This document shows, one piece after another, positions 25,193-31,958 of a DNA stretch of 32,452 nucleotides; the stretch's first letter is position 1; each line of letters opens with the position of its first letter. Source of the DNA: JBBIPZ01 sp037442505 [NCBI: Deltaproteobacteria bacterium] (GTDB lineage Bacteria > CALINM01); contig JBBIPZ010000010.1 of the NCBI GenBank assembly GCA_037442505.1, forward strand, positions 1-32,452. The letters are read 5' to 3'. A program made the position numbers and the translations under genes. The notes beneath the pieces were generated by a model. That model was not told where the DNA came from. It ran no database searches and saw only the letters and a list, made by a program, of their open reading frames with translations.

Positions 25193-25944
25193 TAGTAATT
25201 AAATCTACTCAAAACGAAAAAATAAAAGAAATAAAAAGGTTAAAATCTTCAAAAAAACTCTACTGGTGGGAAGGCACAAAATTTTTTAAAGAAATTTTAG
25301 ATTTAAAAGTTAAAGTTAGCTTTTTGGTATATTCTGAGAGTTTTTTTGCACTCAACAGTAAAGAAATTGCTAAGGTTGATGTAGAAAACAGCTTGATGCT
25401 GTCTGATAGAGTTTTTCAATCACTTTCTTCGACTGTTACTCCACAGGGTATAGGCGGACTAAACCAAATACAATCAGGAAATTTTGATGCACTTGTTAGT
25501 CTCAATAGACCATGTTTTTATCTTGCCGGAGTACAGGACCCCGGCAACGTTGGCACCATCGTAAGAATTGCAGATGCATTTAATTTTAGCGGGATTATTT
25601 ATGAAACCCGCGGGGCGTCACCCTATTCTGAAAAGGCAGTAAGAAGTAGTGCTGGTGCTATACTCAGGGTTAACTGCATTATTGGTGACGTTTCGACATT
25701 ACACAGATTACAAAGCTCTGGTTTTCACACATTCTTCTTAACACCTCATAAAAAACATGCAAAGGATATAGAAACGGTTGAAAAAAATAAATTTCTTAAG
25801 GCTGTTTTTGTGTTAGGACAAGAAGGCAGTGGAATAGATTTTGAAGTTTCAGGTTCAGAAAGATTATTTTTGTCAATGCCGGGAAATGCAGAATCGCTCA
25901 ACGTAGCTGTAACCGCAGGGATTATTGGCTACCTTTGCCGTTAG
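25189..25944 (+). CDS. SpoU/TrmH-family RNA 2'-O-ribose methyltransferase
   Basis: The enzyme transfers a methyl group from SAM to a ribose in rRNA or tRNA through a knotted SPOUT fold. The three family motifs are visible: Q-D-P-G-N-V-G-T-I-V-R-I-A-D-A-F, V-L-G-Q-E-G-S-G-I, and S-L-N-V-A-V-T-A-G-I. An N-terminal substrate-binding region (about 1-95) precedes the SPOUT domain, as in the RlmB/TsnR group. Length (251) is normal. The exact target nucleotide cannot be read. It shares a four-base overlap with the upstream gene, and its stop codon overlaps the Shine-Dalgarno of the next gene. Confidence 0.93.
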   Translation: MIVIKSTQNEKIKEIKRLKSSKKLYWWEGTKFFKEILDLKVKVSFLVYSESFFALNSKEIAKVDVENSLMLSDRVFQSLSSTVTPQGIGGLNQIQSGNFDALVSLNRPCFYLAGVQDPGNVGTIVRIADAFNFSGIIYETRGASPYSEKAVRSSAGAILRVNCIIGDVSTLHRLQSSGFHTFFLTPHKKHAKDIETVEKNKFLKAVFVLGQEGSGIDFEVSGSERLFLSMPGNAESLNVAVTAGIIGYLCR

Positions 25945-25952
25945 GAGGTATT

Positions 25953-26522
25953 TTGAAAAAAGGCGTCATTATTTTTTCTGTCATTTTATTAATCTTCGCT
26001 TTTTTATTTACAGCTTTGTTTTATGATCAGGTACTAATTTCTATTTTGACAAAACTTGTAAAATGTGACCCACTTAAAAAAGCAGATTTAATTGTAGCGT
26101 TAGGTGGAGAAAATTTTAGAAAAACGGAAGCAACTGCACTTTTTCGAAAAGGATATGCAAAAAAAATTCTTTTTACTGGTTTTGAGATAGAGAAAGATGA
26201 TTATAAACGTTATGGCTTAAAAGACGGCGAGTTTATCTATCCCGTTAAGTATGTTTTTAATACGTATGAAGAGGCGATGTTTGTAAAAGAAGTCGTTAAT
26301 AAATATAGTTTTAAATCGGTTATTATTGTCACTGCATTTTATCATTCTCGCAGAACTTCTTATATTTTCAAAAAACTTTTAGAAAAAGACGGCGTTGAAG
26401 TAATAGTTGTACCCGTTTTTTATAAAAATTTCAATACTGAAGAGTGGTGGAAAAATAGATATCTGATTAAGGTTGTTATTACCGAATGGCTGGGATTACT
26501 TTACTATAATTTGGAATACTAA
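25953..26522 (+). CDS. YdcF/DUF218-family membrane-anchored protein
   Basis: One N-terminal membrane helix (about 5-25) is followed by a DUF218/YdcF domain: D-L-I-V-A-L-G-G-E, A-T-A-L-F-R-K-G-Y-A-K-K-I-L-F-T-G, the E-E-A-M-F-V-K-E stretch, and V-T-A-F-Y-H-S-R-R-T. Members of the family (SanA, ElyC, YdcF) are linked to cell-envelope and lipid-carrier metabolism; the activity is unsettled. The start is taken as the TTG at 25953 with AGGAGG four to five bases upstream. An earlier TTG at 25935 would place the Shine-Dalgarno inside the gene. Confidence 0.85.
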   Translation: MKKGVIIFSVILLIFAFLFTALFYDQVLISILTKLVKCDPLKKADLIVALGGENFRKTEATALFRKGYAKKILFTGFEIEKDDYKRYGLKDGEFIYPVKYVFNTYEEAMFVKEVVNKYSFKSVIIVTAFYHSRRTSYIFKKLLEKDGVEVIVVPVFYKNFNTEEWWKNRYLIKVVITEWLGLLYYNLEY

Positions 26523-26544
26523 AAGCATCGAAGGGGTTATAGAT

Positions 26545-27300
26545 ATGCAAAACAAAGTTTTTTTTATTGGTGCAGGACCTGGAGCTTATGACTACTTAAC
26601 TCTACGCGGTAAAAACTATTTGAAAGACTGCAAGCTCGTTTTTGCTCCGAATATTTATAGAAAGACTTTTTCCAGACTTTTAAAAGGAAAAAAGGTATTA
26701 GAACCCTTTGATTACTTCTTTAAAGAAATAGTTGAGATTATTGACGAACAGCTAAAAAAAAGTTCAGTTGCATTTCTGCTGCCGGGTGATGAAACAGTCT
26801 TTTCTCCATTTCAACCATTGATAGATTATTATGGTAAAACTGCAGAAGTCGTAGCTGGTGTAGGTGCTGTTAACGGAGCAGCAGCATTGCTAAAGAAAAC
26901 GCTTGACCTTCCTAATGTAGCTAATACTATCGTTTTGACAAGCAGCAGGTCTCTAAAATCAACATTTGAGGAGCATGACTTTTTAAGTTTTGCAAGAAAA
27001 GATGTTACGCTTGTGTTATATATGAATCACATCCCTCTTGAGATTCTGACAAAAAAGTTGATTCCTGTTATGGGTGATAACTGTCCTATCGCAATAATTT
27101 ACAAAGTATCACTTCCTGAAGAGGAGTTGGTTATAGGGACATTGAAAAATATAATCAAGAAGGTTAAAAAAGATTATTTTGATAGCAAGAAAGAACCTTC
27201 AATGGCATTGGTTATTATAGGCCATGTTTTGAATAAGATCGCCACAAAAAAATCATGGGATTACAGAAAAAGACATTTATGGGACAAGAGAAAAAAATAA
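26545..27300 (+). CDS. Tetrapyrrole-methylase-family protein, CbiF/CobM-like
   Basis: The SAM-dependent tetrapyrrole methylase fold is indicated by V-F-F-I-G-A-G-P-G (residues 5-13), L-L-P-G-D near 80, the V-A-G-V-G-A-V-N-G-A-A-A segment, T-I-V-L-T-S-S-R and I-A-I-I-Y-K-V-S-L-P-E-E. The last resembles the Y-R-A-T-W-P-D-E of precorrin-4 C11-methyltransferases. It is divergent: the usual G-D-P reads G-D-E. No other cobalamin-ring gene is in the window, so true CbiF activity is uncertain. The ATG at 26545 is chosen because homology starts there and AAGGGG lies upstream; the frame is open back to 26473 within the preceding gene. Its end overlaps the U32 gene. Confidence 0.8.
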   Translation: MQNKVFFIGAGPGAYDYLTLRGKNYLKDCKLVFAPNIYRKTFSRLLKGKKVLEPFDYFFKEIVEIIDEQLKKSSVAFLLPGDETVFSPFQPLIDYYGKTAEVVAGVGAVNGAAALLKKTLDLPNVANTIVLTSSRSLKSTFEEHDFLSFARKDVTLVLYMNHIPLEILTKKLIPVMGDNCPIAIIYKVSLPEEELVIGTLKNIIKKVKKDYFDSKKEPSMALVIIGHVLNKIATKKSWDYRKRHLWDKRKK

Positions 27301-28244
27301 GAATTTTATCTCCTATTGACAGAGTTATAGAAACTGAATTTTTAATAGAAGCCGGTGTGACCGAGCTTTATGCGGGTATGTTTCCTGATTTGTTTTCGAA
27401 GTATTCTTACTTTCTCTCACCAAACCAACGAACATTTCAGGAAGCACAGATGAACGAAAAAGAGTTTTCTAAAGTTAATGAAATATGCAAAAAACACAAT
27501 ATTCCGTTGTATCTTACGATAAACAATTTATATTTTACCAAAGAGCAACTTCCTCTTATTTTAAAAATGGCAAAAGAAGCTGAAGCAATGGGTGTCAAGG
27601 GTTTTATAATGGGCAGTCTACCTTTGATATTGAATGTGTTAGATGCCGGTATCAAGGTACCAATTCACCTTAGCACAATGGCTGTTGCATTAAATCATTT
27701 ATCTGTTTCGTTTTTTGCTAATTTTGGAATAAAAAGATTCACCTTACCACGCTCTTTACTATTGAGAGAGATTAAACAAATAACGTCTTATAACGTTCGA
27801 TGTTTATATGACACATTCATTATCGTCGGGAAATGTCCTAATGTAGAAGGATTTTGTAGTTTTTTACATACTAATACAAAAAAAATATGGCCATGCGAGC
27901 AGTTTTATGAAATTAAAGTTGATGTCATAGATGACAAAGATTCAGTTGATAAATATATTAATGTTCAAAAAGGTTGGCAAGGCTTTCCAAGGAGTCATGG
28001 CTGTGGCATTTGCGCCATACCTGATTTGCTTGATTCTGGCATTACCGGATTAAAAATCGTAGGAAGGGGCAGTCCTCTTTCATTTAAAGTTAATAACGTT
28101 AAAACAGTTCTTGAAGCATTAAACATTCACAAAAACTACGAAGATAGGAAATCAGCTATTAGGGAGTTAAAACGTCTATATCAGACAAGGTTTGGGCATG
28201 AATGTTCGCCTTATGCGTGTTATTATCCAGAGATTGGCTTTTAA
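27279..28244 (+). CDS. Peptidase U32-family protein (probable Fe-S, non-peptidase type)
   Basis: The fold of U32/UbiU-type proteins is indicated by R-I-L-S-P-I-D-R-V-I-E-T-E-F-L-I-E-A-G-V-T-E-L-Y-A-G at the N-terminus, I-P-L-Y-L-T-I-N-N, G-V-K-G-F-I-M-G-S, P-I-H-L-S-T-M-A and F-T-L-P-R-S-L-L-L-R-E-I. Cysteines cluster in G-K-C-P-N-V-E-G-F-C, W-P-C-E-Q and H-G-C-G-I-C-A, as in U32 members that hold an Fe-S cluster and act in O2-independent hydroxylation. The substrate is unknown. The start is ambiguous; the ATG at 27279 (321 residues) is preferred over 27255, and both lie inside the end of the methylase gene. The two genes are translationally coupled. Confidence 0.87.
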   Translation: MGQEKKIRILSPIDRVIETEFLIEAGVTELYAGMFPDLFSKYSYFLSPNQRTFQEAQMNEKEFSKVNEICKKHNIPLYLTINNLYFTKEQLPLILKMAKEAEAMGVKGFIMGSLPLILNVLDAGIKVPIHLSTMAVALNHLSVSFFANFGIKRFTLPRSLLLREIKQITSYNVRCLYDTFIIVGKCPNVEGFCSFLHTNTKKIWPCEQFYEIKVDVIDDKDSVDKYINVQKGWQGFPRSHGCGICAIPDLLDSGITGLKIVGRGSPLSFKVNNVKTVLEALNIHKNYEDRKSAIRELKRLYQTRFGHECSPYACYYPEIGF

Positions 28245-28246
28245 TA

Positions 28247-29248
28247 CTATTTGAGATAACGTTCAACGTTATTTAAATAGCGTCCCTTAGGATATTTTTC
28301 CTTATATTCCTTAAATCTATTAATAGCCTGTTCATTAAAACCTAATTCATAAAGCAACAAACCCGCCTGATAAAGTGATATTTCAGCCTGTGGCAGGGTT
28401 GGATACTCTTCGATGTTTAATAGATGCTCTGCGAGTGCATCTTCGTAAGCCTCTAAAAATATCGAAAAGATATTTCCTCTCTGTAATCTTGCATCTGCAC
28501 GAAGTTCCGGAGAACGACTAATATCTAAAGCAATTTGTAAGACGTGTAGGGCTTCATCATACTCTTTTTTATCAACAAGATACCTGCTAAAATTAACATT
28601 CCAACGTGCAATAATCTCAGAAAACGCTTCTGCCTTTTTGAAATCTTCGGGAGGAGTATCACCTGTAAGAATGGATAATAGTCTCTCTGCCTCTTCCAAA
28701 GGTGTATTTGGCTCAACCTTTTGTGGAACGATAGGTTTATTTCCCTTTGTTGTTTCGGTCATCTCATCTTTTGAAAGAAGTTCTTTACCTTCCTTCGTAC
28801 CTTTTACCTCAACAACACCCTCTTTTCCAAAGAAAATATTTGCATTATTTTCATTAAACAATGTAAACTCAGTGCCTCGAACACCTGCAACTGCAGTGTT
28901 TGTTTTAAATGTAACTTCTCTATCTTTGACCTTTTTAACGTTAGCCTTAAGTTTTCCTTTATCTAACTGAATTAGCAATCTGTTTTTATCTTTGTAGATA
29001 GTTATCTGTGTTTTGTTGCCTAAATTAATTTTTGATTTGTCACTTAGCTCGAGGGCTACCCAGCCATTTTCACCTGTTTTTATTGTATCCTTTTCAAACA
29101 GTTCTAACCCCGCTTTAGCAGGAACAGAAGGCTTACTGTAAGGCATAACTTCAACATCGCCAAAATATCTGATTATTTTTGCATCATAAGCGGAAGAAAT
29201 CGTTGTTAAGTAACAGAAAAAAGCTGTAAATAAAAAAACGAAACGCAT
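28247..29248 (-). CDS. Secreted FecR-domain protein with C-terminal TPR-like repeats
   Basis: A signal peptide (FVFLFTAFFCYLTTISSA) is followed by a FecR domain at about residues 22-160. It shows the typical G-D-V-E-V, L-F-E-K-D-T-I-K-T-G-E-N-G-W-V-A-L-E-L-S-D, G-K-L-K-A-N-V and N-T-A-V-A-G-V-R-G-T-E-F sequence. The C-terminal half (about 190-333) has helical TPR-like repeats. No anti-sigma cytoplasmic domain or sigma factor gene is nearby, so this is a periplasmic structural FecR protein rather than the FecIR regulator. It ends two bases from the convergent U32 gene. Confidence 0.87.
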   Translation of the reverse strand: MRFVFLFTAFFCYLTTISSAYDAKIIRYFGDVEVMPYSKPSVPAKAGLELFEKDTIKTGENGWVALELSDKSKINLGNKTQITIYKDKNRLLIQLDKGKLKANVKKVKDREVTFKTNTAVAGVRGTEFTLFNENNANIFFGKEGVVEVKGTKEGKELLSKDEMTETTKGNKPIVPQKVEPNTPLEEAERLLSILTGDTPPEDFKKAEAFSEIIARWNVNFSRYLVDKKEYDEALHVLQIALDISRSPELRADARLQRGNIFSIFLEAYEDALAEHLLNIEEYPTLPQAEISLYQAGLLLYELGFNEQAINRFKEYKEKYPKGRYLNNVERYLK

Positions 29249-29253
29249 ATAAA

Positions 29254-29282
29254 AATTAAATCACATTAGATAATTATGTCAA
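29254..29282 (-). promoter_or_regulatory. Promoter of the FecR gene, probably leaderless
   Basis: TTGACA (29282-29277), 17 bases, TTAATT (29259-29254). ATGTGATTTAAT (29266-29255) is identical in sequence and spacing to that in the SH3 promoter. The ATG at 29248 lies only 5 bases past the -10 box and lacks a Shine-Dalgarno. Confidence 0.55.
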
Positions 29283-29312
29283 TAAAAATATGCGGAGGTT
29301 TTTTGCCTCCGC
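29283..29312 (-). terminator. Strong terminator of the rbr-dfx-prx operon
   Basis: GCGGAGG and CCTCCGC form a perfect 7-bp GC-rich stem with a 7-base loop, followed on the minus strand by ATATTTTTATT. A T-rich run also follows on the plus strand, so it may act both ways. It abuts the -35 box of the FecR promoter. Confidence 0.85.
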
Positions 29313-29321
29313 TTTTATTAA

Positions 29322-29933
29322 TTACTTTAGCGCATCGTAAACTTTGCCAACAATATCTTTAGAAGGTTTCAGTGTCTTGTCCCCATCTTTCCATCTTGCC
29401 GGGCATGCTTCATCGGGATGAGTTGATAAATAAACATTAGCTTTTACTTTTCTAAGTAGCTCATCGGCATTTCTTCCAACATTATAAAAGTTAATCTCTG
29501 ACGCAACAAGCTTTCCATCTGGATTAATTAAGAAAGTTCCTCTCAAAGATAAACCGGTATTCTCGTCATAAACACCAAACATCCTGGAAACTCTGCCATT
29601 GGGGTCAGCTCCCATAAGGTACTTCACACCTTTTAGCAAGAGTTCTTCCCTGTGCCATGCTAAGTGAACAAACTTAGTATCAGTGCTAACGGAAATAACC
29701 TGACATCCTAACTCTCTGAGCTGGGGCTCAACCTTTGCAAGATCGTCAAGCTCTGTTGGACATACAAAGGTAAAATCAGCAGGGTAAAAGAATAATACCA
29801 ACCATTGCCTCTTTGCCTTAATATCTTCTAAGCTTATTTTAGTAAAGTCCTGACGTTCAGCATCATAAGCCTCTAACTCAAAGTTGGGTACTGTTTGCCC
29901 TATCGAAATACAAGCTTGAGTAATACCACACAT
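29322..29933 (-). CDS. 2-Cys peroxiredoxin (AhpC/Prx type)
   Basis: The enzyme reduces H2O2 and organic peroxides. The peroxidatic Cys58 lies in F-T-F-V-C-P-T-E-L, with Pro51 and Thr55 of the active site, and the resolving Cys lies in D-E-A-C-P-A-R-W. Length (203 residues) is normal. An extra Cys pair at positions 2 and 8 (MCGITQAC) is present. GGAGG precedes the ATG. It is the last gene of a three-gene stress operon with desulfoferrodoxin and rubrerythrin. The electron donor is not encoded here. Confidence 0.95.
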   Translation of the reverse strand: MCGITQACISIGQTVPNFELEAYDAERQDFTKISLEDIKAKRQWLVLFFYPADFTFVCPTELDDLAKVEPQLRELGCQVISVSTDTKFVHLAWHREELLLKGVKYLMGADPNGRVSRMFGVYDENTGLSLRGTFLINPDGKLVASEINFYNVGRNADELLRKVKANVYLSTHPDEACPARWKDGDKTLKPSKDIVGKVYDALK

Positions 29934-29945
29934 AAATACCTCCGC

Positions 29946-30326
29946 TTATTTGTTATTTGCCCAGAGGCTATGTAAGTTACAATACTCTCTAACCTTCACA
30001 ACATCTTCTTTTACTTCAAAAGTAGCCTCAGGGGCATCATTGGGTTTTAAAAACTTTCTATAGGCTCCTTTCTCAGTTATAACCTGAATCCATTCAATAT
30101 AATGTTTTTCTTCCATTGGATGTGGAATAGAGCCTACCTTTACTATCACTGTATCACCATTTTTCTCAACTACTGGAACATGTTTTTCTTTAGATGCATC
30201 AGTTGTGTTTTCTGTAGCAAGTTTCATTGGTTGCCCGCAACATACAAGCGTGCCAGCGCCTACATGTAACACCTCAACAATATTACCACAAATCTCACAT
30301 TTGTAAATTTGCAATTTTTCTGTCAT
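29946..30326 (-). CDS. dfx: Desulfoferrodoxin (2Fe-superoxide reductase)
   Basis: It reduces superoxide to H2O2 without releasing oxygen. The N-terminal desulforedoxin-like centre has Cys10, Cys13, Cys29 and Cys30. The catalytic iron ligands are His49, His69, His75, Cys116 and His119, with Glu47-Lys48 in the E-K-H loop, the arrangement of class I superoxide reductases. The 126-residue length is typical. The gene sits between rubrerythrin and peroxiredoxin, which together can remove the H2O2 it makes. Confidence 0.97.
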   Translation of the reverse strand: MTEKLQIYKCEICGNIVEVLHVGAGTLVCCGQPMKLATENTTDASKEKHVPVVEKNGDTVIVKVGSIPHPMEEKHYIEWIQVITEKGAYRKFLKPNDAPEATFEVKEDVVKVREYCNLHSLWANNK

Positions 30327-30338
30327 AAAATTCCTCCT

Positions 30339-30833
30339 TTATTCAATTTTTATAAAACTACTTTTAGCAGCATTACATATTGGACATTTATCGGGCGCAT
30401 CATTCTCAAAAGTGTTTCCGCAAATCGGGCATACATAATACGTAACAGTTTCTTTTTTCTCTATATTTTCAAGTGCTTTTTTAAATAAGCCAGCATGCAC
30501 CTTTTCTACCTCATTAGCATAATTAAAGCTGCGTAATGCCCCATTGTTACCTTCCGCTTTGGCTTCCTCAATCATTTTGGGATACATACTTTGAAACTCG
30601 AAAGTTTCACCATTAATTGCTTCTATTAAATTTTCTTTCGTTGATTTAATGCCTTTAAGCTCTTTTAGATGATTGTGCGCATGAATAGTTTCAGCCTCAG
30701 CTGCAGCTTTAAAAAGAGCTGCTATAGCCTTATAGCCTTCTTCCTCTGCCTTTTTTGCAAATGCTAAATACTTTCTGTTTGCCTGTGATTCCCCTGCAAA
30801 TGCTTCTTTAAGATTCTTTTCTGTGTTGCTCAT
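30339..30833 (-). CDS. rbr: Rubrerythrin
   Basis: It is an NADH-linked peroxidase typical of anaerobes. The N-terminal ferritin-like di-iron domain (about 1-130) carries the E-x-x-x-x-N-R-K-Y start, A-E-A-E-T-I-H-A-H-N-H-L and N-E-V-E-K-V-H-A stretches. A C-terminal rubredoxin domain has CPICG and CPIC. The start is the ATG at 30833, giving MSNTEKN, with AGGAGG five bases upstream; a GTG at 30839 overlaps the spacer region. It is the first gene of the rbr-dfx-prx operon. Confidence 0.96.
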   Translation of the reverse strand: MSNTEKNLKEAFAGESQANRKYLAFAKKAEEEGYKAIAALFKAAAEAETIHAHNHLKELKGIKSTKENLIEAINGETFEFQSMYPKMIEEAKAEGNNGALRSFNYANEVEKVHAGLFKKALENIEKKETVTYYVCPICGNTFENDAPDKCPICNAAKSSFIKIE

Positions 30834-30869
30834 AAACACCTCCTGCTATATTTTTTGATATTTTGATAT

Positions 30870-30898
30870 AATTTAAGATAAATTAAATCTTTTTTCAA
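30870..30898 (-). promoter_or_regulatory. Promoter of rbr-dfx-prx with overlapping inverted repeat
   Basis: TTGAAA (30898-30893), 17 bases, TAAATT (30875-30870). ATTTAA-N6-TTAAAT (30888-30871) is a perfect 6-6 inverted repeat across the spacer and the -10 box, a possible operator for a repressor. It does not match the PerR box consensus (7-1-7). The -35 overlaps the stop codon of the upstream phasin-like gene. Confidence 0.4.
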
Positions 30899-31179
30899 GC
30901 TTTATTTTTAAGTTCTTCAACTTCCTTTCCAAGTTTAGCGATTCTTTCTTCCAAATTTGATATATGAAGATAATCTTTTAGTTTATCAAGAAATTTTTCT
31001 TCCACACCTTTACCCGTAGAAACAAACTTTTCTTTAAGCTCAGCTATCAATTTTTCTCATTCTTGTGCTGTCAATTCTCCATCTTTAACTAACTGCGAAA
31101 TAATCGCTTTTGTCTTCTCCTCCGATAACGCAAAAACTCCCATCCCTGCATAAAGCACTTTCTTGATGATGTCAATCAT
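30895..31179 (-). pseudogene. Phasin-like small protein gene interrupted by in-frame TGA
   Basis: The frame opens at an ATG at 31179-31177 with GGAGGGAG upstream. It would run 94 residues to a TGA at 30897-30895. A TGA at 31059-31057 (codon 41) interrupts it. Before the break it reads MIDIIKKVLYAGMG...LVKDGELTAQE; after it, EKLIAELKEKF and an amphipathic helical coil to ELKNKA. Both parts together form the small phasin-like, coiled-coil family in which a glycine usually fills the position of the stop (G-E-L-x-x-E-E-G-x-K-L). GGA to TGA is one change. Either the gene is dead, or it yields a 40-residue product, or the base is an error. No frameshift was found when all codons were read. Confidence 0.7.
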
Positions 31180-31211
31180 CTTTTCTCCCTCCAATGTTTT
31201 TTCTTTAGTAT

Positions 31212-31240
31212 AATTTAAACATATTTTCTTATTTTGTCAA
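31212..31240 (-). promoter_or_regulatory. Promoter of the phasin-like gene
   Basis: TTGACA (31240-31235), 17 bases, TAAATT (31217-31212), about 33 bases before the ATG at 31179. The T-run of the preceding terminator merges into the -35 box. Confidence 0.6.
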
Positions 31241-31266
31241 AAAATGAGACCTTCAAAAAAGGTCTC
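31239..31266 (-). terminator. Terminator of the cytochrome/molybdoenzyme operon
   Basis: GAGACC and GGTCTC form a 6-bp stem with a 9-base loop, followed by ATTTTTT on the minus strand. It lies about 160 bases after the cytochrome stop; that gap (31267-31425) contains no gene. Confidence 0.75.
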
Positions 31267-31425
31267 TTACTCCGGACACATCTTTAACCCCATTGTGGTA
31301 ATTTATTGATTTATAGAACGCTTTAAAATCATTTCTAGTGATTTGCCTTAACAAGTTTTTGCAAAGGTATTTAATTGTTATTGTCTGTGATGGGAGAAAG
31401 CGGTTAGAAGACAGAGTACATTATC

Positions 31426-31956
31426 TTACTTTTCAGGATAAACAAGCTTTACGTAATGACAGTAGTCACATTTTTTTACATCTTTCTCTTTTGCGTGACA
31501 TTCACCTGTAAAGCAGCCAACCATTGATGGCCTATTGGTAGCATAGACACCTAAATCATGGGCGACATTTGAATGACAATCCACACATTTCATATTGGTT
31601 TTGCCATCCATATGGGATAAGTGATTCATTTTAACAATATTTTTCTTCTTAACCTCTTTAGAAGTTTTAATATCTTCGTGACAACCTACGCAATGCCTGT
31701 TAACAACATTTTTATCGCTACTAAAATGCTTTGATATGCTAAACAATGAGATGTCGTGACACCCTGCGCAGGTTGAATTATCAAGATTATGTATGATGGA
31801 TGTTCTTACAAGCTCTTTTTCTTTAAAATGACAGAAACCACAGTACATATTGCTTACTGTAGTAGTCCTGACAAGCAAAAAGAAAGATGCAGCAAGAAAT
31901 ATGACTACAAATACTATCGAAGTTTTAATACCTTTTGCAACTTTAGAGCTTTCCAT
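31426..31956 (-). CDS. Membrane-anchored multihaem cytochrome c (six haem motifs)
   Basis: A single N-terminal helix (about 12-28) anchors the protein, followed by a periplasmic domain. Haem c attachment motifs in order are C-G-F-C-H, C-A-G-C-H, C-V-G-C-H, C-V-D-C-H, C-F-T-G-E-C-H (a CX4CH) and C-D-Y-C-H. Further histidines can serve as distal ligands. The NapC/NirT/NrfH type usually has four, so a six-haem form is a relative with extra motifs. It likely passes electrons between the quinone pool or periplasmic partners and the molybdoenzyme encoded just upstream. Start: tandem ATGs at 31959 and 31956; AAGGG lies six bases from the second. Confidence 0.85.
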   Translation of the reverse strand: MESSKVAKGIKTSIVFVVIFLAASFFLLVRTTTVSNMYCGFCHFKEKELVRTSIIHNLDNSTCAGCHDISLFSISKHFSSDKNVVNRHCVGCHEDIKTSKEVKKKNIVKMNHLSHMDGKTNMKCVDCHSNVAHDLGVYATNRPSMVGCFTGECHAKEKDVKKCDYCHYVKLVYPEK

Positions 31957-31958
31957 CA

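Noticed and set aside
31057-31059. Selenocysteine or UGA-as-glycine recoding of the TGA in the phasin-like gene
   Set aside because: Gly, not Cys, is expected at the site, no SECIS-like hairpin was evident after it, and TGA terminates other genes in the window.
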